Shown: positions 17,102-27,045, counted from the stretch's first letter. The stretch is DNA of 64,000 bases from Pectobacterium sp013449375 (GCF_048593165.1 NZ_CP184271.1); one strand, 5' to 3'. Program-made: numbers and translations. Notes: a model not told the origin generated them from the sequence alone.

Positions 17102-18253
17102 GTGGCAGATGATAGCGATCTAGAAAAAACAGAAGCCCCCACTCCCCAAAAGGAGGAAAAGGCGCGTGAAGAAGGCCAGATACCACGATCGCGAGAGCTG
17201 ACTTCTGTTCTGATGATGGTCGCCGGATTGGCTATTTTGTGGATAGGCGGCGATGCGATGGCTGGCCGATTAGCCAGAATTGTCTCACAGTCGTTAAATT
17301 TTGATTACGCAACGATTGGTGACGATACGCAAATGCTACGGCATGTTGGCTCATTGCTGCGTCAGGCTGCATCGGCGTTAATACCTATTATGTTAGGGGC
17401 TGTGTTGGTTGCACTGTCTGCTCCTTTGCTGCTTGGTGGGGTATTATTTAGTACCAAATCATTAAAAGTTGATTTCAAAAAATTAGATCCTATTTCTGGG
17501 CTAAAACGGTTGTTTTCTGCCCAGTCACTGGCTGAGCTTTTTAAAGCAATATTAAAATCGGTCATGGTCGGTATCATTAGTACGCTGTTTTTGATCCATA
17601 ACTGGCCAAAAATATTGCATTTAATCTCCGAATCGCCGATTGCGGCGCTAGGTGATGCGTTAGAATTGGCCGTAATGTGTGGCTTTCTCATCATTATGGG
17701 CCTTATTCCTATGGTCGCTTTTGATGTATTTTGGCAAGTCTGGAGCCACATCAAAAAGTTACGGATGAGCAAGCAGGAAATCAGGGACGAGCATAAACAG
17801 AGCGAAGGCGATCCTCATGTTAAAGGCCGTATTCGTCAGCAACAAAGGGCGATAGCCCAACGCAGAATGATGGCTGATGTGCCTAAGGCTGATGTGATAG
17901 TCACTAACCCGACGCACTATGCGGTAGCATTACGTTATGATGAGAAAAAAATGAATGCGCCGAAAGTGTTGGCTAAAGGAGCGGGTGAGATCGCGTTGCG
18001 TATTCGTGAGTTGGGGGCTGAGCATCGCGTCCCTATTCTAGAAGCGCCGCCGTTGGCGCGAGCGCTATTTCGTCATTCAGAGGTCGGAGAGCATATTCCG
18101 GCTGCGTTGTATGCTGCTGTTGCAGAAGTCTTAGCTTGGGTTTATCAACTGAAACGCTGGAAGCGGGAAGGTGGATTAATTCCTAGAAAACCGAAACATT
18201 TACCAGTGCCTGATGCGCTGGATTTTGCTAAAGAGAATACTACTGATGGCTAA
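17102..18253 (+). CDS. flhB: flagellar type III export switch protein FlhB
   Basis: FlhB (383 residues) is the export-gate protein that switches substrate class from rod/hook to filament. There are four TM helices (about 30-210) and a cytoplasmic domain with the autocleavage motif NPTH in VTNPTHYAVAL. The N-terminus (KTEAPTP-type, here EKTEAPTPQKEEKAREEGQIPRSRE) matches the family. The start is GTG at 17102. It overlaps flhA by eight bases. Confidence 0.97.
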   Translation: MADDSDLEKTEAPTPQKEEKAREEGQIPRSRELTSVLMMVAGLAILWIGGDAMAGRLARIVSQSLNFDYATIGDDTQMLRHVGSLLRQAASALIPIMLGAVLVALSAPLLLGGVLFSTKSLKVDFKKLDPISGLKRLFSAQSLAELFKAILKSVMVGIISTLFLIHNWPKILHLISESPIAALGDALELAVMCGFLIIMGLIPMVAFDVFWQVWSHIKKLRMSKQEIRDEHKQSEGDPHVKGRIRQQQRAIAQRRMMADVPKADVIVTNPTHYAVALRYDEKKMNAPKVLAKGAGEIALRIRELGAEHRVPILEAPPLARALFRHSEVGEHIPAALYAAVAEVLAWVYQLKRWKREGGLIPRKPKHLPVPDALDFAKENTTDG

Positions 18254-20330
18254 TTTGGCCTCTTTGCTTCGTTTACCGAGTAATATGAAAGGTACCCAAT
18301 GGCAAATATTAGCCGGACCTATACTGATCCTGCTGATACTTTCCATGATGGTATTGCCGCTGCCGCCATTCATTCTGGATCTGCTCTTTACTTTTAACAT
18401 CGCACTGTCAATCATGGTATTGCTGGTTGCGATGTTCACGCAACGGACGCTAGAGTTTGCTGCATTCCCTACTATTCTGCTGTTTTCTACGTTGCTGCGT
18501 TTGTCACTCAACGTTGCATCTACCCGTATTATTTTACTGGAAGGTCATACGGGCACTACTGCTGCCGGTAAAGTCGTTGAATCATTTGGTCACTTTCTGG
18601 TTGGCGGGAATTTCGCCATCGGTATTGTGGTCTTTATCATTCTTGTCTTAATCAACTTTATGGTTATCACCAAAGGTGCCGGACGTATTGCTGAAGTGGG
18701 CGCGCGTTTTGTGCTAGACGGTATGCCAGGTAAACAGATGGCGATCGATGCCGATCTTAATGCTGGGATCATTGGTGAAGAAGAGGCGAAAAAACGCCGT
18801 GCTGAGGTGACGCAAGAATCAGACTTTTACGGTTCAATGGATGGTGCCAGTAAGTTCGTGCGCGGCGATGCCATCGCCGGACTGATTATTATGGTCATTA
18901 ACGTTATTGGCGGATTGATCGTTGGTGTTGTACAGCATGGTATGCCGGTAGGACAGGCAGCGGAAAGCTATACGTTGCTTACAATCGGTGATGGTCTGGT
19001 TGCCCAGATTCCTGCTCTGATTATTTCTACCGCAGCGGGTGTTATTGTTACCCGCGTGAGTACCGATCAGGATGTTGGCCAGCAGATGGTCACCCAGTTA
19101 TTCAACAATCCACGGGTCATGGTGTTGAGTGCGGCGGTTATCGGGCTTATTGGGTTGGTCCCAGGAATGCCTAATTTTGTCTTTTTGTTATTCACTGCAT
19201 CTTTGTTAGGGCTTGCCTGGTGGATGCGCGGTGAGCAGCAAAAAGAACCTGAGGTGCAGCCTATACCAGCAGCGATGGAGAAGCATCAGGTTATCGAAGC
19301 CAGCTGGTCTGACGTACAGCTTGAGGACCCGCTAGGCATGGAAGTGGGTTATCGCTTGATTCCAATGGTTGATGCTCAGCAAGACGGTGAGTTGTTGGGC
19401 AGGATTCGTAGTATCAGGAAGAAATTTGCTCAGGAGATGGGATATTTACCGCCAGTGGTTCATATTCGGGATAATTTAGAGCTTCAGCCTGCCAGCTATC
19501 GCATATTGATGAAAGGTGTCGAGGTTGGGAGCGGTGAAGCTCACCCTGGGCGTTGGATGGCAATCAATCCAGGTAATGCAGTTGGCACTTTGTCTGGCGA
19601 TATCACGCAGGACCCTGCGTTTGGGTTGCCGGCCGTCTGGATTGATAATGCCCTGAAAGAACAAGCTCAGGCTCAAGGCTTCACGGTCGTAGAGGCCAGT
19701 ACGGTGGTGGCAACACATTTGAACCACTTAATTGCATTACATGCCAGTGAATTGTTTGGAAGGCAAGAAGCTCAGCAACTGATGGATCGCGTTGCGCAGG
19801 AAATGCCAAAACTGACAGAAGATTTTATTCCTGGCGTGGTGACACTGACAACGTTGCACAAAGTGTTGCAAAATCTGCTTAGCGAAAGGGTTTCTATTAG
19901 GGATATGCGCACCATCATGGAGACATTGGCTGAACATGCGCCAGTGCAGCCAGATCCTTATGAACTTACTACGGTAGTCAGGGTTGCTCTGGGGCGCGCC
20001 ATCACTCAGCAGTGGTTCCCAGGAGACAGCGAGCTTCAGGTAATCGGTCTGGAAGGGTCGTTGGAACGTCTTCTGTTACAGGCGCTTCAAGGAGGCGGTG
20101 GCCTTGAACCAGGTCTTGCCGATCGCTTGCTTGAACAGGCGAAACAGGCGCTACAGCGGCAGGAAATGCTGGGTGCTCCGCCAGTTCTGCTTGTGAACCA
20201 TGCTTTACGTGCTTTGCTCGCTCGCTTCCTGCATCGTAGCCTGCCAAACATGGCCGTGCTTTCTAATTTGGAAATCAGCGATCATCGCCAGATCCGTATG
20301 ACATCTATTATAGGGGAAGCGCAGAAATGA
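18246..20330 (+). CDS. flhA: flagellar export gate protein FlhA
   Basis: FlhA (694 residues) forms the nonameric export ring. About eight TM helices span residues 1-330, including the conserved FHIPEP-type region around VVIVTRVSTDQD, followed by a linker and a large cytoplasmic domain that binds FliH/FliI, chaperones and FlhB. The ATG at 18246 gives MANLASLLRLP, homologous to E. coli MSNLAAMLRLP. The earlier in-frame ATG at 18213 lies inside flhB and is rejected. Confidence 0.97.
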   Translation: MANLASLLRLPSNMKGTQWQILAGPILILLILSMMVLPLPPFILDLLFTFNIALSIMVLLVAMFTQRTLEFAAFPTILLFSTLLRLSLNVASTRIILLEGHTGTTAAGKVVESFGHFLVGGNFAIGIVVFIILVLINFMVITKGAGRIAEVGARFVLDGMPGKQMAIDADLNAGIIGEEEAKKRRAEVTQESDFYGSMDGASKFVRGDAIAGLIIMVINVIGGLIVGVVQHGMPVGQAAESYTLLTIGDGLVAQIPALIISTAAGVIVTRVSTDQDVGQQMVTQLFNNPRVMVLSAAVIGLIGLVPGMPNFVFLLFTASLLGLAWWMRGEQQKEPEVQPIPAAMEKHQVIEASWSDVQLEDPLGMEVGYRLIPMVDAQQDGELLGRIRSIRKKFAQEMGYLPPVVHIRDNLELQPASYRILMKGVEVGSGEAHPGRWMAINPGNAVGTLSGDITQDPAFGLPAVWIDNALKEQAQAQGFTVVEASTVVATHLNHLIALHASELFGRQEAQQLMDRVAQEMPKLTEDFIPGVVTLTTLHKVLQNLLSERVSIRDMRTIMETLAEHAPVQPDPYELTTVVRVALGRAITQQWFPGDSELQVIGLEGSLERLLLQALQGGGGLEPGLADRLLEQAKQALQRQEMLGAPPVLLVNHALRALLARFLHRSLPNMAVLSNLEISDHRQIRMTSIIGEAQK

Positions 20331-20749
20331 AGGCGGTGACGTGTTTTCTGTCTGCCGCTGTGATGGCATTTCCGTTCTATGCGATGGCGACGCCCGGTAG
20401 TTGGAACGGAAGTATAACTACTGGGATAAATTTGGATTATCGTGGTGAAATGGTCACGACGTCTGCGTTTTCTCCTAATATCGCCGTTAAGCCAGAAGAA
20501 ACCATTACGACAATATATTGGCGACATCTTATCGATTCGGAGATACCAACAGGGCTTGCGGTTAAACTTTGTTCGAAAACACCGCAGCGCTGTGTTGATT
20601 TAGATGGGAGCGGGGATGGGCAAACTCGTTCATTTGAGGGACTCGCCGCTAACAATGAGTTTCGATTTGTCTACTATATTGCAGGAACTGGACGTCTTAA
20701 TCGTACATTCAGCGTCCGTACGATAGATATTGCAGTAAACTATAAATAG
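20327..20749 (+). CDS. flhE: flagellar protein FlhE
   Basis: FlhE (140 residues) is a periplasmic protein of the flhBAE operon; in Salmonella it is reported to limit proton leak through the export gate. An N-terminal signal peptide (about 1-22, cleavage near AMAT) precedes a small beta-rich domain with a cysteine pair in LCSKTPQRC. The start overlaps the flhA stop by ATGA. Confidence 0.93.
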   Translation: MKAVTCFLSAAVMAFPFYAMATPGSWNGSITTGINLDYRGEMVTTSAFSPNIAVKPEETITTIYWRHLIDSEIPTGLAVKLCSKTPQRCVDLDGSGDGQTRSFEGLAANNEFRFVYYIAGTGRLNRTFSVRTIDIAVNYK

Positions 20750-20781
20750 TTGATTTAAAGACGTAATGGTTTTGGATGATA

Positions 20782-20811
20782 AAAAGTCTCCGCTGAAATG
20801 CAGAGACTTTT
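20782..20811. terminator. bidirectional terminator between flhE and flgN
   Basis: AAAAGTCTC (20782-20790) pairs with GAGACTTTT (20803-20811) around a 12-base loop. A/T-rich flanks on both sides suit termination of both converging transcripts. The right arm overlaps the flgN stop codon. Confidence 0.7.
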
Positions 20812-21244
20812 AGAGCGTGATTTTTCTGCCGCCCACTGTTACCCCCTTCGACTGACCATCAGGACCATAGAGTCCCTGATGACGGGGCTTTAGTATATTT
20901 ATCGCTTCATTGGTATAGGCAATATGCCGATTCAGCAGAAGGCCGTTGTGCTTATTCTGATCGTTCAGACGTCTGGTTAACTCTTGAATCTGCTGCCAGT
21001 AAGCAGACAGCTTTTCAATGCCATCATAAGGTGCTTGCAGTTTAAGCGTTGATTCAGTTTGATGACGTCGTGTTTCCAGATGCTGCATAGTAGCCAACAA
21101 GGAGGTTTTATTCTCTGTCACTTGTTGCAGAGCGATACTATTAATATGCCCCGCGCAAAGCAATGTTTGCTCGTCAGACATGACTGCATCAAGCTCACGT
21201 AGGTTGTGCAGCAGTTGCTCTAGAATCGGTTGCAGATTTTCCAT
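20810..21244 (-). CDS. flgN: flagellar chaperone FlgN
   Basis: FlgN (144 residues) is a mostly alpha-helical cytosolic chaperone for the hook-filament junction proteins FlgK and FlgL. The sequence begins MENLQPILEQLLHNLRELD and is helical throughout, as in the family. It follows flgM by five bases and shares its sigma-28 promoter. Confidence 0.93.
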   Translation of the reverse strand: MENLQPILEQLLHNLRELDAVMSDEQTLLCAGHINSIALQQVTENKTSLLATMQHLETRRHQTESTLKLQAPYDGIEKLSAYWQQIQELTRRLNDQNKHNGLLLNRHIAYTNEAINILKPRHQGLYGPDGQSKGVTVGGRKITL

Positions 21245-21249
21245 AAGTG

Positions 21250-21546
21250 TTAATTACCAGCTAAAAAATCCTGCGTTTCTTTTAACAATGCATCCGCGAT
21301 TTTTCCGGCATCGATTTTAAGTGAACCATCACGAATTGCTTGCTTCAAGGTTTCAACGCGGTTCATGTCGATATCCTGCGTACCTGGCTGCATTAATTTT
21401 GCCTGCGCATCGCTCAGTTTTACCTGCGTAGCGCTGACTTCAGACTGAGCTTCAGCCTGTTTGCGTTTGGTTTTAGCGATATCACCAGATTCGCGTTGTT
21501 GCACTTGACTGACTGGCTTCAGCGACTGGGTGCGTTCAATACTCAT
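21250..21546 (-). CDS. flgM: anti-sigma-28 factor FlgM
   Basis: FlgM (98 residues) binds and inhibits FliA until it is exported through the finished hook-basal body. The N-terminus is polar and disordered. The C-terminal helices that bind sigma-28 cover about residues 42-97 and include VKLSDAQAKL and VETLKQAIRDGSLKID. A sigma-28 promoter lies about 110 bases upstream, so FlgM is made in a FliA-dependent feedback loop. Confidence 0.97.
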   Translation of the reverse strand: MSIERTQSLKPVSQVQQRESGDIAKTKRKQAEAQSEVSATQVKLSDAQAKLMQPGTQDIDMNRVETLKQAIRDGSLKIDAGKIADALLKETQDFLAGN

Positions 21547-21655
21547 AATACATCCCTCTGGTTTGAGGATAAATAATTAATCATCAATGTGTTAAAGGAT
21601 TTTCATCACATTGGTGTTCAGTTTTAAAACGTTGTCAGTAATGACTCTGTAACTA

Positions 21656-21682
21656 TCATCGGCAAACGTGAGCAAATCTTTA
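21656..21682 (-). promoter_or_regulatory. sigma-28 promoter for flgMN
   Basis: On the minus strand: TAAAGATT, 11 bases, GCCGATGA. This matches TAAAGTTT-N11-GCCGATAA at 7/8 and 7/8 with exact spacing. It lies just before the flgA stop and reads toward flgM. Confidence 0.85.
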
Positions 21683-21687
21683 ATTAA

Positions 21688-22356
21688 TTACTGTGAGATC
21701 AGAATAATCCCATCGTCGTTCGCAGTTCCGCTGATTATTTGTCCATTTGCCGTTCTGACTCTAACTGCCTGTCCAGCGGCTGCGTTGTTCATGGCTTTTC
21801 CTTCGCCATTAATCGTGAAACCTTCTCCCTGGACGATAATCTGCACCGACTGACCTGCTTTGACGACCCAGGCGTGTCTGATCATGGAAGCGGTAATCAC
21901 CTGGCCCGGAGTGAGATCGCGCAAAAGGACTGCGCCCTGTGCGCCTTGTAACGTCAGTATAGGGCGCAACGGCAATAAATCGAGCCTGCCTTTTGTCAAA
22001 CGAATGTCTTTTTCCGACAGCGTTGTTCCACGGTTTATCGGCCGTGCGCTAGTGACATAGTTTCCTGTCACTTGCACTTCGGTTTGAATGAAGCGGCGCA
22101 GTTGTCCGCAACGTACGGACAGACTGACATTACCCCACATTTTCGTATTTCCGGGTAATGTGATTTGGGGCGCTTCGCACTGTGGCCACTGTGATTTTGG
22201 TGATTTTATCACAACGTTTACGGTATTCGTGCTTCCCTGAAAGCGTGAAGCAAAAAATTGATTAATCTGTGCAGGAAGGTCGTTCGCATTAACAGGGGCA
22301 CACAGGATGAAAAAACAGGATGTCGCCAGATAGAGGTAATAATGTATTGTTTTCAT
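21688..22356 (-). CDS. flgA: flagellar P-ring assembly chaperone FlgA
   Basis: FlgA (222 residues) is a periplasmic chaperone for FlgI polymerisation into the P ring. A signal peptide (about 1-24, ending CAPVNA) precedes an SAF-type domain in the C-terminal half, with phrases RPINRGTTLSEKDIRL and DLTPGQVITASMIR. It is transcribed divergently from flgB across a 165-base shared regulatory gap. Confidence 0.95.
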   Translation of the reverse strand: MKTIHYYLYLATSCFFILCAPVNANDLPAQINQFFASRFQGSTNTVNVVIKSPKSQWPQCEAPQITLPGNTKMWGNVSLSVRCGQLRRFIQTEVQVTGNYVTSARPINRGTTLSEKDIRLTKGRLDLLPLRPILTLQGAQGAVLLRDLTPGQVITASMIRHAWVVKAGQSVQIIVQGEGFTINGEGKAMNNAAAGQAVRVRTANGQIISGTANDDGIILISQ

Positions 22357-22521
22357 TCCTGTTCGGCTCTCCTGGTTCTGATTATATCGGGCAATAAGTG
22401 TAACGATGTCAGCGCAAGGTTAAGGCAATAAATAGCGCTGCATTTGGTGTCTATTCGTTCGATGACATAGCCATAATGAGAATTATCCTACCTACTCCAA
22501 ATTCTAACTTGCGGAGGGAGC

Positions 22522-22938
22522 ATGCTTGATAAATTAGACGCCTCGTTGCGGTTCCAGCAGGAAGCGTTGAACTTGCGTGCCCAGCGGCAGGAAATTCTGG
22601 CCGCGAATATTGCTAATGCGGATACGCCAGGCTATCAAGCCAGGGATATCGATTTTGCCAGCCAGCTCAGTAAAACGATGGAGCAAGGCCGTGTGAACGG
22701 TACGGGTATTGCGCTGAAAACGACATCTGTACGGCATATACCGGCACAGAATTTTCAGCCGCCGGAACTTGATTTGCTCTATCGCGTGCCCGATCAGCCT
22801 GCATTGGACGGTAACACGGTCGATATGGACCGGGAACGCACTAACTTTGCCGATAATAGCCTGAAATATCAAACCAGCCTGACCGTTCTGGGCGGGCAGA
22901 TTAAAGGCATGATGTCGGTCTTGCAATCAGGTTCATGA
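22522..22938 (+). CDS. flgB: flagellar proximal rod protein FlgB
   Basis: FlgB (138 residues) is a proximal rod subunit. It has the N-terminal rod motif EILAANIANADTPGYQARDIDF and a C-terminal coiled-coil segment. A GGAGGGAG-type ribosome site precedes the ATG. It is the first gene of flgBCDEFGHIJ, opposite flgA. Confidence 0.97.
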   Translation: MLDKLDASLRFQQEALNLRAQRQEILAANIANADTPGYQARDIDFASQLSKTMEQGRVNGTGIALKTTSVRHIPAQNFQPPELDLLYRVPDQPALDGNTVDMDRERTNFADNSLKYQTSLTVLGGQIKGMMSVLQSGS

Positions 22939-22966
22939 ACGTAGCGCGATGAGAAGGTAAAGATTC

Positions 22967-23371
22967 ATGTCGTTATTAAATATATTCGAAATCTCAGGCT
23001 CAGCGCTTTCTGCGCAATCTCAGCGTCTGAATGTGAGTGCCAGTAACTTGGCTAACGCAGACAGCGTCACTGGCCCTGATGGCGAACCGTATCGTGCCAA
23101 ACAGGTTGTATTCGAAGTGAATGCCGCTCCGGGGCAGTCAACGGGCGGTGTGCGCGTTGCCAATGTTATTGAAGATCCATCACCTGCGCGTCTGGTTTAC
23201 GAACCGGGCAACCCGCTGGCTGATGGACAGGGATACGTTCGCATGCCGAATGTTGACCCAGTGGCTGAGATGGTAAACACCATTTCTGCATCGCGTAGTT
23301 ATCAGGCAAACGTCGAAGTCTTGAATACGACAAAATCGATGATGCTGAAGACGCTAACGATCGGGCAATAA
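22967..23371 (+). CDS. flgC: flagellar proximal rod protein FlgC
   Basis: FlgC (134 residues) is a rod subunit with the N-terminal motif LNVSASNLANADSVTGPDG and the C-terminal motif VNTISASRSYQANVEVLNTTK, which together form the axial D0 coiled coil. Length equals the E. coli protein. Confidence 0.97.
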   Translation: MSLLNIFEISGSALSAQSQRLNVSASNLANADSVTGPDGEPYRAKQVVFEVNAAPGQSTGGVRVANVIEDPSPARLVYEPGNPLADGQGYVRMPNVDPVAEMVNTISASRSYQANVEVLNTTKSMMLKTLTIGQ

Positions 23372-23386
23372 TCGGGAGACGATATA

Positions 23387-24070
23387 ATGTCTGTAACTAT
23401 TAATGATACTTCATCGGCAACGAAAACACAGAGTACATCAAGCTCTTCGTCGGCAACGACAGTAGAGAAGAATAGTAGTGCCGATCTACAAAACCAATTT
23501 CTGACGCTTCTGGTTGCACAGTTGAAGAATCAGGATCCGACAAATCCGATGAGCAACGATCAGCTTGTTAGTCAACTTGCTCAGCTCAATACGGTGAGCG
23601 GTATTGAAAAATTGAATACCACTCTGGGGTCTATTTCTGGGCAGATTAATAATAACCAATCTATGCAAGCAACAACGCTGATTGGCCACAGTGTCATGGT
23701 GCCTGGAAACAGTATTCTGGTGGGTAAAGAAACCAGCACTCCGTTTGGCGTCGAATTGGAACAAGCAGCACAAAACGTGACGGTTACCATCAGTAATGAA
23801 CAAGGTAGCGTGGTCCGTACCGTTGAATTAGGGACGCTTTCTTCTGGTGTCCATTCATTCAATTGGGATAATAAACTTTCTGATGGTTCGACTGCACCGG
23901 ATGGCGCATATACCTTCACTGTCGCTGCTAGTACAGGCGGCGCACAGCAGGTTGTTCAACCATTGAGCTATGCGGTTGTCAATAGTGTGGTGCGTGGTGA
24001 GAATGGTGCATTGTTGGATTTAGGGCTGCGTGGCAAAGCAACGATGGACGATGTCCGGCAGATTCTGTAG
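23387..24070 (+). CDS. flgD: flagellar hook capping protein FlgD
   Basis: FlgD (227 residues) caps the growing hook and is not in the final structure. The N-terminal region (about 25-85) has QNQFLTLLVAQLKNQDPTNPM-type sequence, followed by Tudor-like and fibronectin-like beta domains (about 90-220) with GAYTFTVAA. The extreme N-terminus is Ser/Thr-rich, as usual. Confidence 0.96.
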   Translation: MSVTINDTSSATKTQSTSSSSSATTVEKNSSADLQNQFLTLLVAQLKNQDPTNPMSNDQLVSQLAQLNTVSGIEKLNTTLGSISGQINNNQSMQATTLIGHSVMVPGNSILVGKETSTPFGVELEQAAQNVTVTISNEQGSVVRTVELGTLSSGVHSFNWDNKLSDGSTAPDGAYTFTVAASTGGAQQVVQPLSYAVVNSVVRGENGALLDLGLRGKATMDDVRQIL

Positions 24071-24145
24071 CGGTACAAATTTTATGTTATTCCAGTGACA
24101 TGCGCGCATTGGAATATGATTTAATCTATTTCTCTGGAGAGCAAC

Positions 24146-25414
24146 ATGAGTTTTTCTCAGGCGATCAGTGGTATCAATGCAGCATCGAATAATTTGGATG
24201 TTATCGGTAACAATATTGCCAACTCAGCAACTGTAGGTTTCAAAGCCAGCTCTGTGACATTCGGTGATATGTTTGCAGGGTCTCAGATTGGTATGGGTGT
24301 GCAAGTTGCGACGGTTACGCAAAATTTTTCTAACGGAACAGTGACATCGTCGTCTCGTGATCTGGATGTTGCGATTAGCAGCGGCGCAGGCTTTTACCGT
24401 ATGCAAGATACTAACGGTACGGTGTATTACGGTCGTAACGGTCAGTTTCTTCTCAACGGCCGTAACATTGTTAACGCGCAAGGTATGCAACTGACGGGGT
24501 ATCCCGCAGTTGGCGCTCCACCTGTTATCCAGACTGGAGGGGATCCACAGCCATTGAGTATTCCTGATGGCGATATGTTTGCGAGTGCGACGACGGCAGC
24601 GACACTTATGGCTAGCTTGAAGTCATCGGATTCCAAACCTGCAACGGCTTGGCGTGCGGCTGACTCTACTGTCTCACCTCCAGTGCTGAGTACAGAAGGT
24701 CAAGAAGGGACGTTCAACACCAAAACATCACTGACGGCGTATGACAGTCAAGGGAATAAGCACGACTTTACGCTGTACTTTGTGAAAACAGATGACAATA
24801 CTTGGCAAACTTATGCGCGCGATGCTTCTGCCGCTTCACCAAAGTATCAAGATGTGGGGACTCTGAAATTCGGTTCCAATGGTGCGTTAATTTCCCAGAG
24901 TCCAACCCCTGTTAATGGTGTAACGCCGGGTGCATTTACCGTCGATCTTGTCGGGACTAACGGTGCGGCCACTGGGACATTCACACTGGATTTTACCGGT
25001 AGTGTGCAGCAGAACACTGATTACAGTTACAAGAGCCCGACTCAAAATGGTTATGCACCAGGGGCGCTAACTGGTTTTAAAATCCTAGAAGATGGTACTA
25101 TCGAAGGGAGTTATAACAATGGTCAGAAGCAAGCGTTAGGTCAAATTGTATTGGCCGGTTTTGCTAACCCTGGAGGCTTGTCACCGAATGGCGATAACGT
25201 ATGGACGGAGACAGTAAGCTCAGGACAGGCCGTTGTGGGAACCGCGGGAACCGGAAATCTAGGCAAATTGATTGGTAAATCGACAGAAGCGTCAAACGTC
25301 GATATGGGACAAGAATTGGTTAACATGATTGTTGCCCAGCGTAACTACCAGTCAAATGCGCAAACCATTAAAACGCAGGATTCCATTCTGCAAACATTGG
25401 TTAGCATGCGCTAA
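24146..25414 (+). CDS. flgE: flagellar hook protein FlgE
   Basis: FlgE (422 residues) polymerises into the hook. The N-terminal axial motif (NNLDVIGNNIANSATVGFKA) and the C-terminal motif (ELVNMIVAQRNYQSNAQTIKTQD) form domain D0. The middle is the surface-exposed D1/D2 region, slightly longer than the E. coli protein (about 402). A CTGGAGAGC ribosome site is present. Confidence 0.97.
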   Translation: MSFSQAISGINAASNNLDVIGNNIANSATVGFKASSVTFGDMFAGSQIGMGVQVATVTQNFSNGTVTSSSRDLDVAISSGAGFYRMQDTNGTVYYGRNGQFLLNGRNIVNAQGMQLTGYPAVGAPPVIQTGGDPQPLSIPDGDMFASATTAATLMASLKSSDSKPATAWRAADSTVSPPVLSTEGQEGTFNTKTSLTAYDSQGNKHDFTLYFVKTDDNTWQTYARDASAASPKYQDVGTLKFGSNGALISQSPTPVNGVTPGAFTVDLVGTNGAATGTFTLDFTGSVQQNTDYSYKSPTQNGYAPGALTGFKILEDGTIEGSYNNGQKQALGQIVLAGFANPGGLSPNGDNVWTETVSSGQAVVGTAGTGNLGKLIGKSTEASNVDMGQELVNMIVAQRNYQSNAQTIKTQDSILQTLVSMR

Positions 25415-25435
25415 TCATCCTAACGGGGACATTGC

Positions 25436-26191
25436 ATGGATCACGCGATTTATACAGCAATGGGTGGCGCAAGCCAGTCATTGGAAAAGCAGGCGATTAC
25501 GGCGAACAATCTGGCGAATGCTTCAACGCCAGGTTTCCGAGCACAGCTTTCTGCACTACGTGCTGTACCGGTAAATGGGCTGACACTGCCCACTCGTACG
25601 CTGGTTGTTGCCTCCACGCCTGGTGCGGATATGAGTGAAGGCGTGATGAATTATACCGGCCGTGCAATGGATGTCGCTTTACCGAAAGAGAGTTGGCTGG
25701 CAGTACAAACGGCTAACGGCGGTGAAGCGTACACCCGTAATGGTAATATCGAGATCAATGCTGACGGGCAGTTGACTATCCAGGGACGCGTTGTAATGGG
25801 TGATGGCGGGCCGATTGACGTGCCGCCGCAGGCCCAGGTCAGTATTTCTCCTGATGGTACGATTTCTGCTCTTAATCCAGGTGATCCGCCAAATACGATT
25901 GCCCAATTGGGGCGCTTGAAGCTCGTTAAGGCTACAGGGCAAGAAGTCGAGCGGTCTGATGACGGGTTATTCCGCTTAACGCAACAGGCTCAGCAACAAC
26001 GTGGTAATGTTCTGCAAAACGATCCCACCGTGCGTATTATGCCGGGAGTTATCGAGGGCAGTAATGTGAACACGGTCGATACGATGGTTGATATGATTGC
26101 CAATGCTCGCCGCTTTGAAATGCAGATGAAAGTCATTAGTAGCGTCGACGATAATGCACAACGCGCTAATCAGATATTATCTATGGGTTAA
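25436..26191 (+). CDS. flgF: flagellar proximal rod protein FlgF
   Basis: FlgF (251 residues) is a rod protein with the axial N-terminal motif ITANNLANASTPGFRAQ and C-terminal motif VDMIANARRFEMQMKVI. It is the same length as the E. coli protein and follows flgE by 21 bases. Confidence 0.97.
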   Translation: MDHAIYTAMGGASQSLEKQAITANNLANASTPGFRAQLSALRAVPVNGLTLPTRTLVVASTPGADMSEGVMNYTGRAMDVALPKESWLAVQTANGGEAYTRNGNIEINADGQLTIQGRVVMGDGGPIDVPPQAQVSISPDGTISALNPGDPPNTIAQLGRLKLVKATGQEVERSDDGLFRLTQQAQQQRGNVLQNDPTVRIMPGVIEGSNVNTVDTMVDMIANARRFEMQMKVISSVDDNAQRANQILSMG

Positions 26192-26218
26192 GCGCCGAGT
26201 GCGCACAGGAGTGAATAA

Positions 26219-27001
26219 ATGATCCGTTCTTTGTGGATTGCAAAAACCGGCTTGAATGCCCAGCAAACCAACATGGACGTTATTTCCAATAACTTGGCAA
26301 ACGTCAGCACTAATGGTTTCAAGCGCCAGCGTGCGGTATTTGAAGACTTGATGTATCAAACCATTCGTCAGCCCGGTGCTCAGTCTTCAGAGCAAACAAT
26401 GCTACCGTCGGGCTTGCAATTGGGTACGGGGGTTCGTCCAGTATCAACGGAGCGTATTCATACTCAAGGAACATTTTCCGAAACGGGTAATTCCAAGGAC
26501 GTAGCGATCAAGGGGCAAGGGTTCTTTCAGGTTCAGTTACCTGATGGCACAACAGCTTACACGCGTGATGGCGCTTTCCAACTTGACGGTAACGGACAGC
26601 TAGTAACGTCCAGCGGTTATCAAGTTCAGCCTGCAATTACCATTCCAGCGAATGCGACTGAACTGAATATTGGCCGTGACGGTATTGTGAGCGTTAAGTT
26701 GCAGGGGCAAGTTGCAACAAACCAGATTGGTCAACTGACACTGACGACTTTCATTAATGATAGTGGTCTTGAAAGCATCGGTGAGAATCTGTATTTGGAA
26801 ACCGCAAGCTCGGGGGCGCCGAATGAGTCGAATCCTGGTTTGAATGGCGCAGGTTTGCTTTATCAGAAATATGTCGAAACCTCTAACGTCAACGTGGCTG
26901 AAGAATTAGTATCAATGATTCAGACTCAGCGTGCTTACGAAATTAACAGTAAAGCGATTTCTTCATCTGACCAAATGCTGCAGAAATTGACACAACTGTA
27001 A
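26219..27001 (+). CDS. flgG: flagellar distal rod protein FlgG
   Basis: FlgG (260 residues) builds the distal rod. The axial motif MDVISNNLANVSTNGFKRQRAVFEDLMYQ includes the rod-specific loop, and the C-terminus has ELVSMIQTQRAYEINSKAI. It is followed by a strong intrinsic terminator although flgH continues on the same strand. Confidence 0.97.
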   Translation: MIRSLWIAKTGLNAQQTNMDVISNNLANVSTNGFKRQRAVFEDLMYQTIRQPGAQSSEQTMLPSGLQLGTGVRPVSTERIHTQGTFSETGNSKDVAIKGQGFFQVQLPDGTTAYTRDGAFQLDGNGQLVTSSGYQVQPAITIPANATELNIGRDGIVSVKLQGQVATNQIGQLTLTTFINDSGLESIGENLYLETASSGAPNESNPGLNGAGLLYQKYVETSNVNVAEELVSMIQTQRAYEINSKAISSSDQMLQKLTQL

Positions 27002-27008
27002 GTCATCT

Positions 27009-27045
27009 CCCGCTCTGACCCGGTGCAAGAGCGGGGGATTTTTTC
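27009..27045 (+). terminator. intrinsic terminator between flgG and flgH
   Basis: CCCGCTCT (27009-27016), 11-base loop, AGAGCGGG (27028-27035), then GGATTTTTT. A GC-rich 8-bp stem with a T6 tract inside an otherwise single-direction flg operon. Confidence 0.75.
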